64,000 bases of DNA from positions 426,115 through 490,114 of the forward strand of contig JAOASD010000004.1 of assembly GCA_025210265.1 (NCBI GenBank), written 5' to 3'. The first letter of the stretch is position 1. The number at the start of each line of letters is the position of its first letter. Origin of the DNA: Pelagimonas sp. (GTDB lineage Bacteria > Pseudomonadota > Alphaproteobacteria > Rhodobacterales > Rhodobacteraceae). Shown piece by piece: positions 45,231-55,309 of this stretch. The notes beneath the pieces were generated by a model that was given only the letters and a program-made list of their open reading frames with translations, ran no database searches and had not been told where the DNA came from. Position numbers and translations under genes: made by a program.

Positions 45231-46589
45231 TCAGCGGCGGCGCGCCTGTTTGGCAGCGGCCAGAACATCCTGCGCCCGCTGCCAGGGGCCAGAGCCGCGG
45301 GGCAACTGCCCGGCGGCGCGCTTGGCGTGCAGTTCGGCATCTTTCAGGCGACCGGTCAGGGCATAGCGTTCCGCCGTCACCAGCGAGGCCATGCCGGGCC
45401 GCTTGGTGCGGGCATAGGCCACGGCCAGATCGCGCAGCAGGCGGGCATCGGAAAAATCGCGCGCGCGCGCCTGTTCCAGAACTTTCAGCGCCTGCGAAAA
45501 CTGTCCCTGCGCCAGCAGCGCGCGCCCATAGCCCGCCAGGATCAGAGGTTCACGCGGGGCCATATTGGCGGCGCTGCGATAGGTTTGAACGGCGGCGGCA
45601 AAGCGGCGGCTTTCCAGCTGGATCTGGCCTTTCAGTTCCAGCAGGAACGGGTCTTTGGGGCGCTGCGCCAGCGCGGTATTGATCGCTTTCAGCGCCTTGT
45701 CGGTTTGGGACTGGCGGTGATGGGCGGCGGCCTCGCGCATCAGGGCGATGTCTTCGGTCGGGCTGTCTTTGGCGCGGCGCAGGGTCCAGCTGGGGGCGCG
45801 TTTGAACGCGGTCAGCTTGCCCTTCATTCTTGCGTACCAGTAAGCGGCCTGCGGATCGGGGTCGGCTTTTTGCTTGCCCACCAGCCCACGCAGGGCGCGC
45901 AGGCGGTCGCGCGACAGCGGATGGCTGCGCGTGTAGGGATCCTGGCGCTGCACGGCCAGGGCTTCTTGGCCGCGGAACAGATCCTGCACCTCAAGCGCGC
46001 CACGCGGGTCGATCCCGGCGCGGATCAGATAGCGCACCGAGGAAATATCCGCCGCGCTTTCTTCGGCGCGGGTATGGGACAGAAACAGCCGCGCGGCCGA
46101 AGAACTGGTGCCCAGGGCGATCCCCCCCGCAACCTGCCCATTGCCCGAGGCCGCCCCCGCCGCAGCCGCAAGAATCATCCCCAGCCCGCTGGCGGTGCGC
46201 GCCGTGCGCAGGTTTGACAGGCGGCGCGCGATATGGCCCCCGGCGATATGCGCGGCCTCATGGGCGATCACGGCCTGCAGCTGCGCCGCGTTTTCCAGCT
46301 TCATGATCAGGCCGGAATGGATGAAAATATGCCGGTGATCGGCGACAAAGGCATTCAGCGACGGATCGTCAATCAGGATGATGCGGATCTGATTGGGGCT
46401 GAGCCCGGCAGCTGTCAGCACCGGCGCGGCCAGCTTGCGCAGCCCATATTCAATATCCGCATCGCGCAGCAGGGTGATGTTGGCACGCGCAGGCGCAGCA
46501 GCGATCAGCAGCGTCACGCAGAGCAGCACGCCCAGCACGGCCCGCGCAGCGGATCTGAGATTGAACAGGGAAGATGTTGAAAGGGTCAT
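45231..46589 (-). CDS. M48-family periplasmic metalloprotease with TPR region (BepA-like)
   Basis: A 452-residue exported zinc protease. An N-terminal hydrophobic signal ends near ARA at residues 33-36. The HExxH site is VIAHEAAHIAGGH (His110, Glu111, His114) and a third ligand Glu lies in RAEESAADISSVRYL. The C-terminal 180 residues are TPR-like (LLELKGQIQLESRRFAAAVQ). In E. coli the equivalent BepA monitors outer-membrane assembly. It starts 33 bases upstream of the DsbA-family gene region and is divergent from the aminotransferase gene. Confidence 0.9.
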   Translation of the reverse strand: MTLSTSSLFNLRSAARAVLGVLLCVTLLIAAAPARANITLLRDADIEYGLRKLAAPVLTAAGLSPNQIRIILIDDPSLNAFVADHRHIFIHSGLIMKLENAAQLQAVIAHEAAHIAGGHIARRLSNLRTARTASGLGMILAAAAGAASGNGQVAGGIALGTSSSAARLFLSHTRAEESAADISSVRYLIRAGIDPRGALEVQDLFRGQEALAVQRQDPYTRSHPLSRDRLRALRGLVGKQKADPDPQAAYWYARMKGKLTAFKRAPSWTLRRAKDSPTEDIALMREAAAHHRQSQTDKALKAINTALAQRPKDPFLLELKGQIQLESRRFAAAVQTYRSAANMAPREPLILAGYGRALLAQGQFSQALKVLEQARARDFSDARLLRDLAVAYARTKRPGMASLVTAERYALTGRLKDAELHAKRAAGQLPRGSGPWQRAQDVLAAAKQARRR

Positions 46590-46672
46590 TGACCGGGCCT
46601 TTTGTCACTCATACTCCTGCGGGCACGCGTGCGTCGCACAGCATCCATCCCCGGCAAAGTAGAGAGAGTGGC

Positions 46673-47827
46673 ATGAGAAATTCAACCCGTGGTGAGGTCG
46701 ATCCCTTTATCGTGATGGATGTAATGGAGCGCGCGCGCGCTGCAGAGGCCGCAGGCCGCCATATTATTCACATGGAAGTGGGTCAGCCCGGCACGGCCGC
46801 CCCTGCCGCCGCACGTGATGCGCTGACCCGTGTGATGCAGGATGATTCCCTTGGCTACACCGTGGCGCTGGGGCTGCCCGCGCTGCGCGCCCGCATCGCA
46901 AAGCTTTATGGCGATTGGTATAATGTCGATCTGGACCCGGCCCGCGTGGTGGTGACACCGGGCAGCTCGGGGGCTTTTCTACTGGCGTTTTCGGCGCTGT
47001 TTGATGCGGGGGATCGCATTGCCATTGGCGCGCCCGGCTACCCGTCTTATCGCCAGATCATGCGCGCCATGAACCTGACCCCGGTCGAGATCGAAACCAA
47101 GGCGGAAAACCGCCTGCAGCTGGTGCCGGACGATCTGAAGGGCGTCGATATGCAGGGCGTGATGGTTGCCAGCCCGGCAAACCCGTCCGGCACAATGCTG
47201 GATCAGCCTGCTTTGGGGGCGCTGATTGAGGCGGCGCAGGAAAAGGGCGCAAGTTTCCTGTCGGATGAGATCTATCACGGCATTCAATATGAACAGCCCG
47301 CCGTCACCGCGCTGCAGATCAGCGACGATGTCTGTGTGATCAACTCGTTTTCGAAATATTTCTCCATGACCGGCTGGCGGGTTGGCTGGATGGTGCTGCC
47401 GGAACAGAATGTGCGTCAGGTCGAACGGCTGGCGCAGAACATGTTCATCTGCGCGCCCCATGCCAGCCAGGTTGCCGCGCTGGCGGCGCTGGATGGCGGT
47501 GCCGAACTAGAGGCCAATATGGAGGTTTACCGCGCCAATCGCGCCCTGATGCTGGAAGGCCTGCCGCGCGCCGGGTTTGACCGGATCGCACCGCCTGATG
47601 GCGCGTTTTACGTCTATGCGGATGTCAGCCATCTGACCGAGGACAGCCGTGCCTTTGCCGCCGAGATCCTTGAACAGGCCGGGGTCGCCGTGACGCCGGG
47701 GCTGGATTTCGATCCGGCACGCGGCGCTGGCACGTTGCGCTTTTCCTATGCCCGCGCAACGGCGGATATTGAGGAAGGTCTGGCGCGGCTGGAGCAGTTC
47801 ATGCGCGCGCGCGGCCATATCGCCTGA
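46673..47827 (+). CDS. Pyridoxal-phosphate aminotransferase, class I/II
   Basis: A 384-residue fold-type I aminotransferase. PLP contacts are ASPANPSGTM, SDEIYHGI and the Schiff-base lysine in NSFSKYFSMTGWRVGW. The first block HMEVGQPGT is of the aspartate/aromatic aminotransferase type. The ATG at 46673 follows a weak AGAGAG site; an upstream in-frame ATG at 46574 is not conserved. The amino acid specificity cannot be told from sequence. It is 45 bases upstream of the amidase gene on the same strand. Confidence 0.9.
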   Translation: MRNSTRGEVDPFIVMDVMERARAAEAAGRHIIHMEVGQPGTAAPAAARDALTRVMQDDSLGYTVALGLPALRARIAKLYGDWYNVDLDPARVVVTPGSSGAFLLAFSALFDAGDRIAIGAPGYPSYRQIMRAMNLTPVEIETKAENRLQLVPDDLKGVDMQGVMVASPANPSGTMLDQPALGALIEAAQEKGASFLSDEIYHGIQYEQPAVTALQISDDVCVINSFSKYFSMTGWRVGWMVLPEQNVRQVERLAQNMFICAPHASQVAALAALDGGAELEANMEVYRANRALMLEGLPRAGFDRIAPPDGAFYVYADVSHLTEDSRAFAAEILEQAGVAVTPGLDFDPARGAGTLRFSYARATADIEEGLARLEQFMRARGHIA

Positions 47828-47872
47828 GCTTGATCGCAGGGGCTGGGTGGCGCTAGTCTGAGGCAAAAGGAC

Positions 47873-49093
47873 ATGAGGCAGATGGGCAAATGGACGTCTT
47901 TCTTGGCGGCGGCGCTGATTGCGCTGACCCCGGTTGCGGGTGCGGCGCAGGACCGGTCCGGCCTTGCGCGCTTTGTCGGTGGGGCGATCACGGACCGGAC
48001 CTTTGGCGGCACGGATCTGGAACTGACACTGTCGCAGGGCGTGCCCTGGCGCGTCTTTACGCTGGATGGGCCGCCGCGCCTTGTGGTTGATTTCCGCGAG
48101 GTCGACTGGCGCGGGGCGGATGCCACAGCCATGGATCAGTCCGAGGCGATCACCGGTCTGCGCATGGGCCCGCTGCAGCCCGGTTGGTCACGTCTGGTGG
48201 CGGAGCTCTCTGGCCCCATGGCTGTCAAACAGGCCGGTCTGACGCTGGAAGAGACCGGTGAGGCGAGCCTTAAGATCGCGCTGCAAGGCGCTGATCAGGA
48301 TGATTTTTCAAAGAGTGTTGGGGCAGGGAGCAGCAACTGGACTGCCGAGGCCAGCCTGACCCAGACCCTGCCAGAGCCTAAAGGCGATGGCCCGCTGCTG
48401 ATCATGCTGGATCCCGGCCATGGCGGGATTGATCCCGGCGCAGAACGCGGCGGTGTGCGCGAATCCGACCTTGTGCTGCTCTTCGCCCGCGAACTGTCTG
48501 AGGTGCTGCTGCGCACCGGCCAGTACCGCGTGATCCTGACACGGGATGCGGATGTGTTTGTCTCGCTTGAAGGGCGCGTCGCTGCCGCCCATCAGGCGGA
48601 GGCCGATCTGTTCATTTCCCTGCACGCGGATGCGATTGAAAAGGGCATCGCCCATGGCGCGGCGGTCTATACTCTGGCTGAAGAGGCATCAGACGCGGCG
48701 TCCGCGGCGCTGGCCGAACGGCACAATCGCAGCGATCTTCTGTCGGGGCTGGATCTGTCGGGGTCAGACGATCGCGTGGCCAAGGTTCTGCTGGATCTGG
48801 CGCGGCTGGACACGACACCACGCAGTCAGGCGCTGGCGGCCTATGTGGTGGGCGGAATCGAAACCACGCTGGGGCATGTGCACAAAGATCCGCTGCGCTC
48901 TGCCGGGTTTTCGGTGCTGAAGGCCGCCGACATCCCGTCCATCCTGATTGAACTTGGCTTTCTGTCCACACAAACCGATCTGCGCAAACTGCAGGATCCG
49001 GTCTGGCGCGCGGGCATGGCGGCGGGGATCCGCGACGGGATCGACGCCTGGGCACAGGAAGACGCGGCGCTGAAACCGCTGCGCTTTCAATAA
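47873..49093 (+). CDS. amiC: N-acetylmuramoyl-L-alanine amidase, AmiC type
   Basis: A peptidoglycan-splitting periplasmic amidase of 406 residues. A signal peptide ends at about residue 26 (VAGAAQ), an AMIN-type localisation domain spans about residues 35-150, and the zinc amidase_3 domain follows with IMLDPGHGGIDPGAERG (first His), the ESDLVLLFA Glu, SLHADA (second His) and a catalytic IELGFLS Glu. It cuts septal peptidoglycan at division. The next gene, PBP1A, starts 126 bases on, a common pairing. Confidence 0.92.
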   Translation: MRQMGKWTSFLAAALIALTPVAGAAQDRSGLARFVGGAITDRTFGGTDLELTLSQGVPWRVFTLDGPPRLVVDFREVDWRGADATAMDQSEAITGLRMGPLQPGWSRLVAELSGPMAVKQAGLTLEETGEASLKIALQGADQDDFSKSVGAGSSNWTAEASLTQTLPEPKGDGPLLIMLDPGHGGIDPGAERGGVRESDLVLLFARELSEVLLRTGQYRVILTRDADVFVSLEGRVAAAHQAEADLFISLHADAIEKGIAHGAAVYTLAEEASDAASAALAERHNRSDLLSGLDLSGSDDRVAKVLLDLARLDTTPRSQALAAYVVGGIETTLGHVHKDPLRSAGFSVLKAADIPSILIELGFLSTQTDLRKLQDPVWRAGMAAGIRDGIDAWAQEDAALKPLRFQ

Positions 49094-49219
49094 GCCGAGA
49101 GATACGGGGAAGCGGCTGGGCGGTTTCCCGCGCTGATGTGTTTTGACCCCCGCCAAAACCCGGTATAATGGAACAGCATTGGCAACAGGGCATCAGCCAC
49201 TGGGCAAAGGGGCGCGCGC

Positions 49220-51751
49220 GTGACCAGGTTCATCTTTTCTTTCTTTGGCGGGATCTTCTCTGTCATCACTTTGGGCGCGATGATGGTTGCGCTGGTGATT
49301 GGGGCGGTGTTCTGGATGTATGGCCGCGACCTGCCCAGCCATGAAAGCCTGGCGCAATACACGCCGCCGACCATCAGCCGGATCTATTCGACCGAAGGTC
49401 AGGTGATCGACGAATTTGCCCAGCAGCGCCGCCTGTTCACCCCGGCTGCGGAAATTCCCGTTCTGGTCAAACAGGCGTTTATCAGCGCCGAGGACAAGAA
49501 TTTCTATACCCATCAGGGCTATGACCTGCGCGGCATCGCCGCCGCCGCCGTGCAGGCGGTGCAATCGCGCGGGCGCGATGTGCGTGGGGCTTCGACCATC
49601 ACCCAGCAGGTGATGAAGAACTTCCTGCTGTCGGGCGACCGCCGGGCAGAGCGCAAGATCAAGGAAATCATCCTGGCCAGCCGCGTGGAAAGCGCGATGA
49701 ACAAAGAAAAGATCCTTGAGCTGTATCTGAACGAGATCTTTCTGGGCCAGAATTCCTATGGTGTGACCGCCGCCGCCCAGACCTATTTCAACAAGACCCT
49801 GTCTGAACTGACCCCGCATGAGGCCGCGACACTGGCCTCCATGCCCAAGGCGCCCTCGGATTATCACCCGGTACGCCGTAAGGACCGCGTGACCAGCCGC
49901 CGGAACTTTGTCCTCAAAGAGATGATGGAAAACGGCTATATCACCGCCGAGGTCTATGAGCATGAGGTCGTACAACCGCTACGCTCGGTCCAGAATGGTG
50001 ATTTTGCGCCTTATGCGCGCTCGCTGCCGCCGCGGGATTATTTCACCGACGAAATCCGCCGCCAGCTGAGCCGCGATTTCGGGGAAGAGCAGTTCTTTTC
50101 CGGCGGCTATTCCGTGCGCGCCACGATCGACCCGGATATGCAGACCGAGGCCGCGCGCTCGCTGCGCATCGCGCTTGAGGATTACGACCGCAGCCTGGGC
50201 AGGTGGCGCGGCACCGGCAAAACAATCCCCGAGGATCAGCTGACCAGCGAAGAGGCCTGGCGCGACGCGCTGTCCGATGTCCGCGTGGCGCGGGATGTGG
50301 ATCTGATCCACCCGTGGCATGTGGCCGTGGTGCTGTCCGTGCGCGAGAACTCTCTGCTGGTCGGGATCGAAGACGTGGCCAGCGATGATCCGCGCGGCAA
50401 CACCGTCCCGCGCGCCGATACCTCGTGGTTCAAAGGCAACCTGTTCGACAATTTCAAACCCGGCGATGTGATCCATCTGCGCGAATATCAAGAGGGCGGC
50501 ACGTTCCAACGCTGGTCCTTACGTCAGGTGCCCAAGGTGCAGGGCGGGTTTATGGCGATGGACGTGAATACCGGGCGGGTGATCGCCATGCAGGGCGGCT
50601 TTTCCTACCAGAATTCGGTGTTCAACCGCGCCACGCAGGCGCTGCGCCAGCCCGGCTCCAGCTTCAAACCCTTTGTCTATGCCTCGGCGCTGGACAGCGG
50701 CTATACCCCCGCGACCATCGTTGTGGACGCGCCGATTGAAATCAACACACCGCAGGGCGTGTGGCGGCCCAAAAACGCATCGAACAAATTCTATGGCCCG
50801 ACGCCGCTGCGTACCGGGATCGAACAGTCGCGGAACCTGATGACCATCCGACTGGCGCAGGAGGTCGGCATGGATGTCGTTGCTGACTACGCTGAAAAAT
50901 TCGGTGTTTACAACAATATGCGCCACGTGCTGGCCAATGCGCTGGGGGCAGAGGAAACCACGCTGTTCCGCACCGTCGCGGCCTATGCCATGTTCGCCAA
51001 TGGCGGCGAGCGGGTCGAACCGACGCTGGTCGACCGGGTGCAGGACCGCTATGGCAACACGATCTATTCGCATGATGCGGCCGAAGGAAACCGCCGGGTC
51101 TGTGTCGATTGTGACGACCCGCAGCTGGCGCCGGGCCGCAGCCCCCGCATTGTCAATGACCGTGAACGGGTGATGAATGCGGTGACCGCCTATCAGCTGA
51201 CCTCGATGATGAAGGGCGTTGTGGATCGCGGCACCGCGCGCAAAACCGTCAAGCTCCCCGTGCCCACCGCAGGCAAGACCGGTACCACCAATGACGCCAA
51301 GGATGTCTGGTTTGTCGGTTTTACCTCCAACATCGTGGCGGGCTGCTATATCGGGTTTGACACGCCGAAATCGCTGGGGCGCGGTGCGTCCGGCGGCGGG
51401 TTCTGCGGACCGGTCTTTACCCGGTTCATGCAGAAGGCGGTCAAGAAATACGGCGGCGGCGCGTTCCGCGTGCCCGCTGAATGCCAGTTCATCAAGATCG
51501 ACCGCTTTTCCGGCGCGCGTCTGGGCGACAGTGCCTCGGGCGACAATGTGGTGTCGGAATGTTTCCGCGAGGGCGAAGAGCCGATCTTTGGCATCCAGTT
51601 CGACGGTGGTTTTGCCATGTCGGGCAGCTTTGACCTGATCAATCCGGGCACCGGCACCGCCGCCAAAGAGGTCACGACCTCGACCGGGCGCAAGGCGGTT
51701 GTGGGGCCAAAGGCGGGCTTTGGCACGCTGTCCTCGGGCGGGTTGTACTAA
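49220..51751 (+). CDS. mrcA: Penicillin-binding protein 1A
   Basis: Class A bifunctional peptidoglycan synthase of 843 residues. A GTG start gives an N-terminal anchor helix (FFGGIFSVITLGAMMVAL). The glycosyltransferase has EDKNFYTHQGYD and GASTITQQVMKNF; the transpeptidase has the active serine in GSSFKPF, SRN and KTGTTN. An OB-type insert lies between the two, about residues 330-420. It polymerises and crosslinks the wall with division partners. prfB follows after 162 bases. Confidence 0.96.
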   Translation: MTRFIFSFFGGIFSVITLGAMMVALVIGAVFWMYGRDLPSHESLAQYTPPTISRIYSTEGQVIDEFAQQRRLFTPAAEIPVLVKQAFISAEDKNFYTHQGYDLRGIAAAAVQAVQSRGRDVRGASTITQQVMKNFLLSGDRRAERKIKEIILASRVESAMNKEKILELYLNEIFLGQNSYGVTAAAQTYFNKTLSELTPHEAATLASMPKAPSDYHPVRRKDRVTSRRNFVLKEMMENGYITAEVYEHEVVQPLRSVQNGDFAPYARSLPPRDYFTDEIRRQLSRDFGEEQFFSGGYSVRATIDPDMQTEAARSLRIALEDYDRSLGRWRGTGKTIPEDQLTSEEAWRDALSDVRVARDVDLIHPWHVAVVLSVRENSLLVGIEDVASDDPRGNTVPRADTSWFKGNLFDNFKPGDVIHLREYQEGGTFQRWSLRQVPKVQGGFMAMDVNTGRVIAMQGGFSYQNSVFNRATQALRQPGSSFKPFVYASALDSGYTPATIVVDAPIEINTPQGVWRPKNASNKFYGPTPLRTGIEQSRNLMTIRLAQEVGMDVVADYAEKFGVYNNMRHVLANALGAEETTLFRTVAAYAMFANGGERVEPTLVDRVQDRYGNTIYSHDAAEGNRRVCVDCDDPQLAPGRSPRIVNDRERVMNAVTAYQLTSMMKGVVDRGTARKTVKLPVPTAGKTGTTNDAKDVWFVGFTSNIVAGCYIGFDTPKSLGRGASGGGFCGPVFTRFMQKAVKKYGGGAFRVPAECQFIKIDRFSGARLGDSASGDNVVSECFREGEEPIFGIQFDGGFAMSGSFDLINPGTGTAAKEVTTSTGRKAVVGPKAGFGTLSSGGLY

Positions 51752-51913
51752 GCTGCTCCTGATGCGCTCCGGCGCCGATCCGAGCGAAGGCGCAATCGCG
51801 CCGCCCGGTGGGGGCGGATCGGCGCGGGCATTGGTCATGCGCGTGCCATCTTGCCCCCTTCCCATCCCCTTGCTATCACGCGGCACCTGAGGATTTGGAA
51901 ACGGAACGCCCCC

Positions 51914-53035
51914 ATGCGCGCAGAAGCACAGAACAATGTCGAGAAGATCCGCAAGTCTCTTGACCTCTTGCAGCAGCGGCTGGGCGAAGAGGCCGGTTTC
52001 AAGCTGGAAGAATTTAACGCCCGTGTCGAAGATCCCAACCTGTGGGACGACCCGGCCGCCGCCCAGAAACTGATGCGCGAGCGCCAGCAGCTGGTCGATG
52101 CGATCGAAACCAAGGATGGCATCGCGCAGGAGCTTGAGGACAATATCGAGCTGATCGAGCTGGGCGAAATGGAAGAGGACGACGAGGTCGTCGCCGAGGC
52201 CGAGGCCGCGCTGGCCGCTCTGGTGGAAAAATCCGCCAAGAAAGAGCTTGAGGCGCTGCTGGACGGCGAAAGCGACGGCAATGACAGTTTCCTCGAAATC
52301 AAATCCGGGGCCGGCGGCACCGAGGCCTGCGACTGGGCGTCGATGCTGGCGCGCATGTATGTCCGCTGGGCGGAAAAGCGCGGGTTCGAGGTCGAGCTGC
52401 AGGAAGAACAGCCCGGCACCGAGGCGGGCATCAAATCCGTCACCTATCAGATCAAAGGCAAAAACGCCTATGGCTGGTTGAAATCCGAAAGCGGCACCCA
52501 CCGTCTGGTGCGGATCTCGCCCTTTGGCAAAGGCACGCGGGAAACCAGCTTTGCCGCTGTGGGTGCCTATCCGGTGATCGACGACAATATCGAGATCGAG
52601 GTGAACCCGGCCGATATTCGCATCGATACGTTCCGCAGCTCGGGCGCGGGTGGTCAGCACGTGAACACCACGGACTCGGCTGTGCGGATCACCCACCACC
52701 CGACCGGGATCGTTGTGACATCGTCGGAAAAATCCCAGCACCAGAACCGCGACATTGCCATGAAGGCCCTGAAATCGCGGCTTTATCAGATGGAGCTGGA
52801 CCGCCGCAATGCCGAGGTCAACGCCCTGCACGAAGCCAAGGGCGACGCGGGCTGGGGCAACCAGATCCGGTCTTATGTGTTGCAGCCCTATCAGATGGTG
52901 AAAGACCTGCGCACCAATCACGAAACCGCCGATACCTCGGGTGTGCTGGATGGCGATCTGGATCCGTTTATGGAGGCCACGCTGGCCCTGCAGGTCGCAG
53001 GCAAAAGCCGCGCAGAAGCCTCTGCCGAGGATTGA
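51914..53035 (+). CDS. prfB: Peptide chain release factor 2
   Basis: RF2 recognises UAA and UGA. The SPF-type anticodon tripeptide lies in RISPFGKGTRETSF and the peptidyl-hydrolysis motif GGQ in SSGAGGQHVNTTDSAV. The single uninterrupted frame from ATG 51914 (373 residues) has no in-frame UGA near codon 26, so the autoregulatory +1 frameshift of E. coli prfB is absent. A terminator follows 50 bases after the stop. Confidence 0.96.
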   Translation: MRAEAQNNVEKIRKSLDLLQQRLGEEAGFKLEEFNARVEDPNLWDDPAAAQKLMRERQQLVDAIETKDGIAQELEDNIELIELGEMEEDDEVVAEAEAALAALVEKSAKKELEALLDGESDGNDSFLEIKSGAGGTEACDWASMLARMYVRWAEKRGFEVELQEEQPGTEAGIKSVTYQIKGKNAYGWLKSESGTHRLVRISPFGKGTRETSFAAVGAYPVIDDNIEIEVNPADIRIDTFRSSGAGGQHVNTTDSAVRITHHPTGIVVTSSEKSQHQNRDIAMKALKSRLYQMELDRRNAEVNALHEAKGDAGWGNQIRSYVLQPYQMVKDLRTNHETADTSGVLDGDLDPFMEATLALQVAGKSRAEASAED

Positions 53036-53083
53036 GGCCCACGCGCATTGCGCCGCTGACAGTTGATCTGACCTGAAATTGTG

Positions 53084-53110
53084 AAGCCCGCCACACCCCG
53101 TGGTGGGCTT
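53084..53110 (+). terminator. Terminator after prfB
   Basis: AAGCCCGCCAC and GTGGTGGGCTT form an 11-bp stem (one G-T pair) with a 5-base loop and a T-rich tail, 48 bases past prfB. It separates prfB from the RTX-like gene cluster. Confidence 0.85.
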
Positions 53111-53183
53111 TATTCGTTGAAAAACGGGCGCATCAGCGCCTATTGTTTTTGACAGTTCATTTATTTTTTCGGGAGGGCGCGGC

Positions 53184-55148
53184 ATGGCCACGATCAATTA
53201 CACAGCGACGCTAGATGGTGTCACCGATTTCCTTGACGAAGATGGCAATACTGAAGATTGGGGCGGAGGCGGCTATATTGGTTTTCTGAATTTCCACGAC
53301 GGTGGCAGCGGCAATACTCTTAATGCAACGCTGAACCTGACCGGTACGAACTGGGATATGAACGCCTTGCGGTTTAGCGGCGGGGGCACGACCAATGTCA
53401 CCATCACGGATCTGGATTCCGGAAGCGGGCGGCGGATCGACTATATTCGTCTGGGCGACACCTCGGTTGTCACGCTGGACAGCACGAGGGTGAAATATAT
53501 CGAAGGTCGGGATGGTCCCGGCAGCTCGCATGACATCACGCTGGGCTCGGCCAGCACACGTTCGATTGACTTGTTTTCGGAACAGACCCGCGTGACGACT
53601 GGTACGGGTTGGGTCGGTAATATCAATACCGGCGATGGCGAAGACACGGTGACCACCAATGGCGATGTTGGCCGGATTGGTCTTGGGAACGGCGATGACC
53701 GCATCTATGTGGATTCCGACAATGTGGATTTTGCGGATCTTGGGCGTGGGGATGACCGTCTGATTGTGCGCAATGATGGGCGGGTCGGCTCGGCCAATCT
53801 GTGGGATGGCGACAATCTGGTGATCGCGCGCCATGATGCGCGTATCGATTTCGTGAAAATCAGCAATTCGACCAATGACGTTCAGGTCCGCAATGACGCG
53901 GCGATCTATGCGATGGATCTGTACAACTCGACCAACATGATCACGCTGTACAACAATGGGCGCATCAATGCGCTGAAGATGGATGACAGCACCAACATGC
54001 TGACCAGCGCGGATGGGTTTCTGGAATCCATCGCAGCCTATAACAGCACCAATACCTTTACCATTGGTGCGGGCGGCGCGGGTCAGATCCATCTGGCGGG
54101 CAATATGGGGCAGATGCAGACGATCAATGCGATCGGCTATATCGACCAGCTGCAAGTGTTTGGCAATCTTGTCAGCAACATGAGTTTTGGGGACAGTGGT
54201 AGCGGGCGTGTGCGGCTTGGCGATGGCAATGACACAGTTGCAACCGGCACCGGCCATGTAGAGTTCTTGACCACCCGAGATGGGGATGACGACATTTCCA
54301 TCGGAACCGGCGGGGCCAACACGGTGCGCACCGGTGATGGCAATGACACGGTCGGCACCGATGGCTGGGTCGAGCTGATCAGCACCGGCGATGGCAATGA
54401 CCATGTGACCATCGGCAGTGCGGGCTCGGGCCATGTGCGCACAGGCGATGGCGATGATACCGTGGTGCTGCACGAGTTCGACAATTGGTATTACGGCGTC
54501 ACCATCAGCATGAGCGGCGGGTTCGACACGCTGGATTTCAGCAATTTTTCAGTCGGTGTGACCTTTACCCTGGACAGTATCGGGATCTGGCAGAACCCCG
54601 GCGCGCCGGGCGGCGATATTGATCTGGAGGCCACGGGCTTTGTCAGTGAAACCGGGATTGACGCGCTGATCGGCACCGATCACGCCGATGCGCTGACCGG
54701 TGATCACAATGGCAACCTGCTGGAAGGCGGCAAGGGCAATGATGCGCTGAACGGTCTGGATGGCGACGACACGCTGGATGGCGGCACGGCCAATGACACG
54801 GTCTATGGCGGCGATGGCCATGACGAGATCTTTGGCGATGGCGGCAAGGACCGTCTGTTTGGCGGCACCGGTGACGACACGATCACAGGCGGGCGCGGCG
54901 ATGACCGTATGAAAGGCAATGGCGGGGAGGATGTCTTTGTCTTTGGGGCCAATGCCGGCACCGACCGGATCGAGTCCTTTCAGGACGGGCAAGACCTGCT
55001 GGAGATCGCCGATCACGCGGGCGGCTTTGGTAGCCTGACGATCACTGACACCGGCAAGCACATCAATATCGACCATGATGGTGGCCGGATCATCCTGCTG
55101 CAGATGAGCGGCACGGTGCTGACCGCCGATGATTTCAACTTTGTCTGA
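53184..55148 (+). CDS. RTX-like secreted repeat protein 1
   Basis: A 654-residue, acidic, glycine-, asparagine- and aspartate-rich protein with no N-terminal signal peptide. Residues 1-140 form a beta-rich start (STRVKYIEG near 100-108). Residues 150-306 are about eight 19-21 residue repeats that run from GDGxD-type starts to STN-type starts. More GDGxD turns follow to about 430. The C-terminal 505-580 holds classic GGxGxDxLxG nonapeptides of calcium-binding RTX proteins, then a tail ending TVLTADDFNFV like type I secretion signals. GGGAGG precedes the ATG. Catalytic function not recognised; an adhesin or surface-layer role is possible. Confidence 0.85.
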   Translation: MATINYTATLDGVTDFLDEDGNTEDWGGGGYIGFLNFHDGGSGNTLNATLNLTGTNWDMNALRFSGGGTTNVTITDLDSGSGRRIDYIRLGDTSVVTLDSTRVKYIEGRDGPGSSHDITLGSASTRSIDLFSEQTRVTTGTGWVGNINTGDGEDTVTTNGDVGRIGLGNGDDRIYVDSDNVDFADLGRGDDRLIVRNDGRVGSANLWDGDNLVIARHDARIDFVKISNSTNDVQVRNDAAIYAMDLYNSTNMITLYNNGRINALKMDDSTNMLTSADGFLESIAAYNSTNTFTIGAGGAGQIHLAGNMGQMQTINAIGYIDQLQVFGNLVSNMSFGDSGSGRVRLGDGNDTVATGTGHVEFLTTRDGDDDISIGTGGANTVRTGDGNDTVGTDGWVELISTGDGNDHVTIGSAGSGHVRTGDGDDTVVLHEFDNWYYGVTISMSGGFDTLDFSNFSVGVTFTLDSIGIWQNPGAPGGDIDLEATGFVSETGIDALIGTDHADALTGDHNGNLLEGGKGNDALNGLDGDDTLDGGTANDTVYGGDGHDEIFGDGGKDRLFGGTGDDTITGGRGDDRMKGNGGEDVFVFGANAGTDRIESFQDGQDLLEIADHAGGFGSLTITDTGKHINIDHDGGRIILLQMSGTVLTADDFNFV

Positions 55149-55309
55149 GACCGGGCAGGGCTGAACATGACCGGGGCAGGGCGACAGAGCTGCCCCGATC
55201 GCTGTCTGGCCCACAGCCACAGGATGGCGGCACGGCAGGCAGAGCACAGATCTGCGCAAAGCGCGCGCAAAACTGACCACCCCAGAGGCGGGGCCGAGGA
55301 GGGCAACAC

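Noticed and set aside
51914..52000. Possible programmed +1 frameshift in prfB.
   Set aside because: The frame is uninterrupted and no in-frame TGA with a CTTTGA slippery site is present.
50519..53197. An 892-codon open frame on the minus strand opposite mrcA and prfB.
   Set aside because: Both plus-strand genes are unmistakable families; the antisense frame is a product of high GC and has no recognisable domain.
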